Source: Escarpia spicata (taxonomy: Eukaryota > Annelida > Polychaeta > Sabellida > Siboglinidae). From it: a stretch of DNA of 64,000 nucleotides. The translations under genes and the position numbers were made by a program. The notes beneath the pieces were generated by a model, which was not told the origin of the DNA, made no database searches, and worked only from the letters and a program-made list of their open reading frames with translations. The stretch lies in NCBI GenBank assembly GCA_963995525.1, contig OZ023206.1:2170001-2234000 (forward strand), given 5' to 3'. This document shows positions 63,823 to 64,000 of the stretch, in pieces. Position 1 is the first letter of the stretch, and the number at the start of each line of letters is the position of its first letter.

Positions 63823-64000
63823 TCAATACGGTCGATCGATCACCAGCCGCTGACGGCCCTCGATGCCGGCGGGACTATCGAGTTCCTCATCCCGAGCTCG
63901 GGAGACGACTATACGGACCTGTCGAGCGTTAGACTGTACGCCCGCATCAACGTGGTCCAGGAGGACGGTACCGATCTCGCGCACGACAGCGTCGTGGCTC
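63823..64000 (+). CDS. F54H12.2-like protein (probable major capsid protein), 5' part, cut by window end
   Basis: The frame through 63841 reads HQPLTALDAGGTIEFLIPSS, GDDYTDLSSVRLYARINVV and EDGTDLAHDSVV to the window edge. The order P-L-x-L, IEF-x-x-x-x-GxDDYxDL, L-x-x is what I recall for the start of the protein called F54H12.2-like in invertebrate annotations, thought to be the capsid protein of Polinton/adinto-like elements. The true N-terminus is missing: the homology joins directly to the truncated GG-LPVF gene at 63822, so the copy is 5'-truncated. The frame is clean for the ~53 codons seen. Confidence 0.62.

Overview
The window looks like repeat-rich nuclear DNA from an invertebrate, probably a marine lophotrochozoan or similar animal; the species cannot be fixed from the sequence alone. 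Reasons: split host exons with GT/AG borders, many decayed non-LTR retrotransposons of CR1/L2 type, Gypsy elements, hAT-type non-autonomous transposons, a tRNA-derived SINE, long CA/GT microsatellites, a 200-base assembly gap, and no bacterial-style operons. Nothing here looks prokaryotic.

Layout. 0-3.8 kb: the 3' end of a CR1-like LINE (called LINE-A) and a 36-bp minisatellite of about 50 copies with a duplicated tail. 3.8-9.9 kb: mostly unassigned sequence, with a decayed coding fragment, a pyrimidine-rich dispersed repeat, LINE-A pieces and a BED zinc-finger exon. 10.0-13.6 kb: likely host exons on the minus strand (one resembles mitochondrial rRNA methyltransferase MRM1), with a 2.0-kb inverted-repeat transposon in the intron. 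15.2-19.6 kb: microsatellite, LINE scraps, gap and a laminin-G exon. 19.7-21.5 kb: a LINE reverse transcriptase split by a hAT-like insertion with target-site duplication. 21.6-25.6 and 34.6-39.0 kb: two copies of one multi-kb duplicated block (LINE-B plus flanking repeats). 25.6-28.6 kb: a coding exon remnant of which a 33-codon part has been tandemly amplified. 31.5-34.6 kb: a nearly intact LINE-A nested inside LINE-B. 40.5-44.2 and 49.8-51.0 kb: two decayed Gypsy elements. 45.0-48.8 kb: LINE-C. 51.2-53.8 kb: a second long LINE-A. 53.9-55.1 kb: SINE and a long (GT)n.

The most interesting part is 55.4-64.0 kb, a graveyard of a virus-like DNA transposon (Polinton/Maverick or adintovirus-like; the gene family nicknamed F54H12.2/F54H12.3 in C. 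elegans). It holds a DDE integrase with C-terminal chromodomain, a small membrane protein, two structural-protein-like genes, a small GG-LPVF protein, the start of an F54H12.2-like gene and a NADAR-domain gene (YbiA-like N-glycosidase fold). At least three sets of fragments occur; one is an inverted duplication whose arms join the NADAR gene to the structural genes. The copies are visibly GC-rich against AT-rich surroundings and carry stops and frameshifts, so they are relics here. The unusual point is a NADAR gene lying among the structural genes of such an element.
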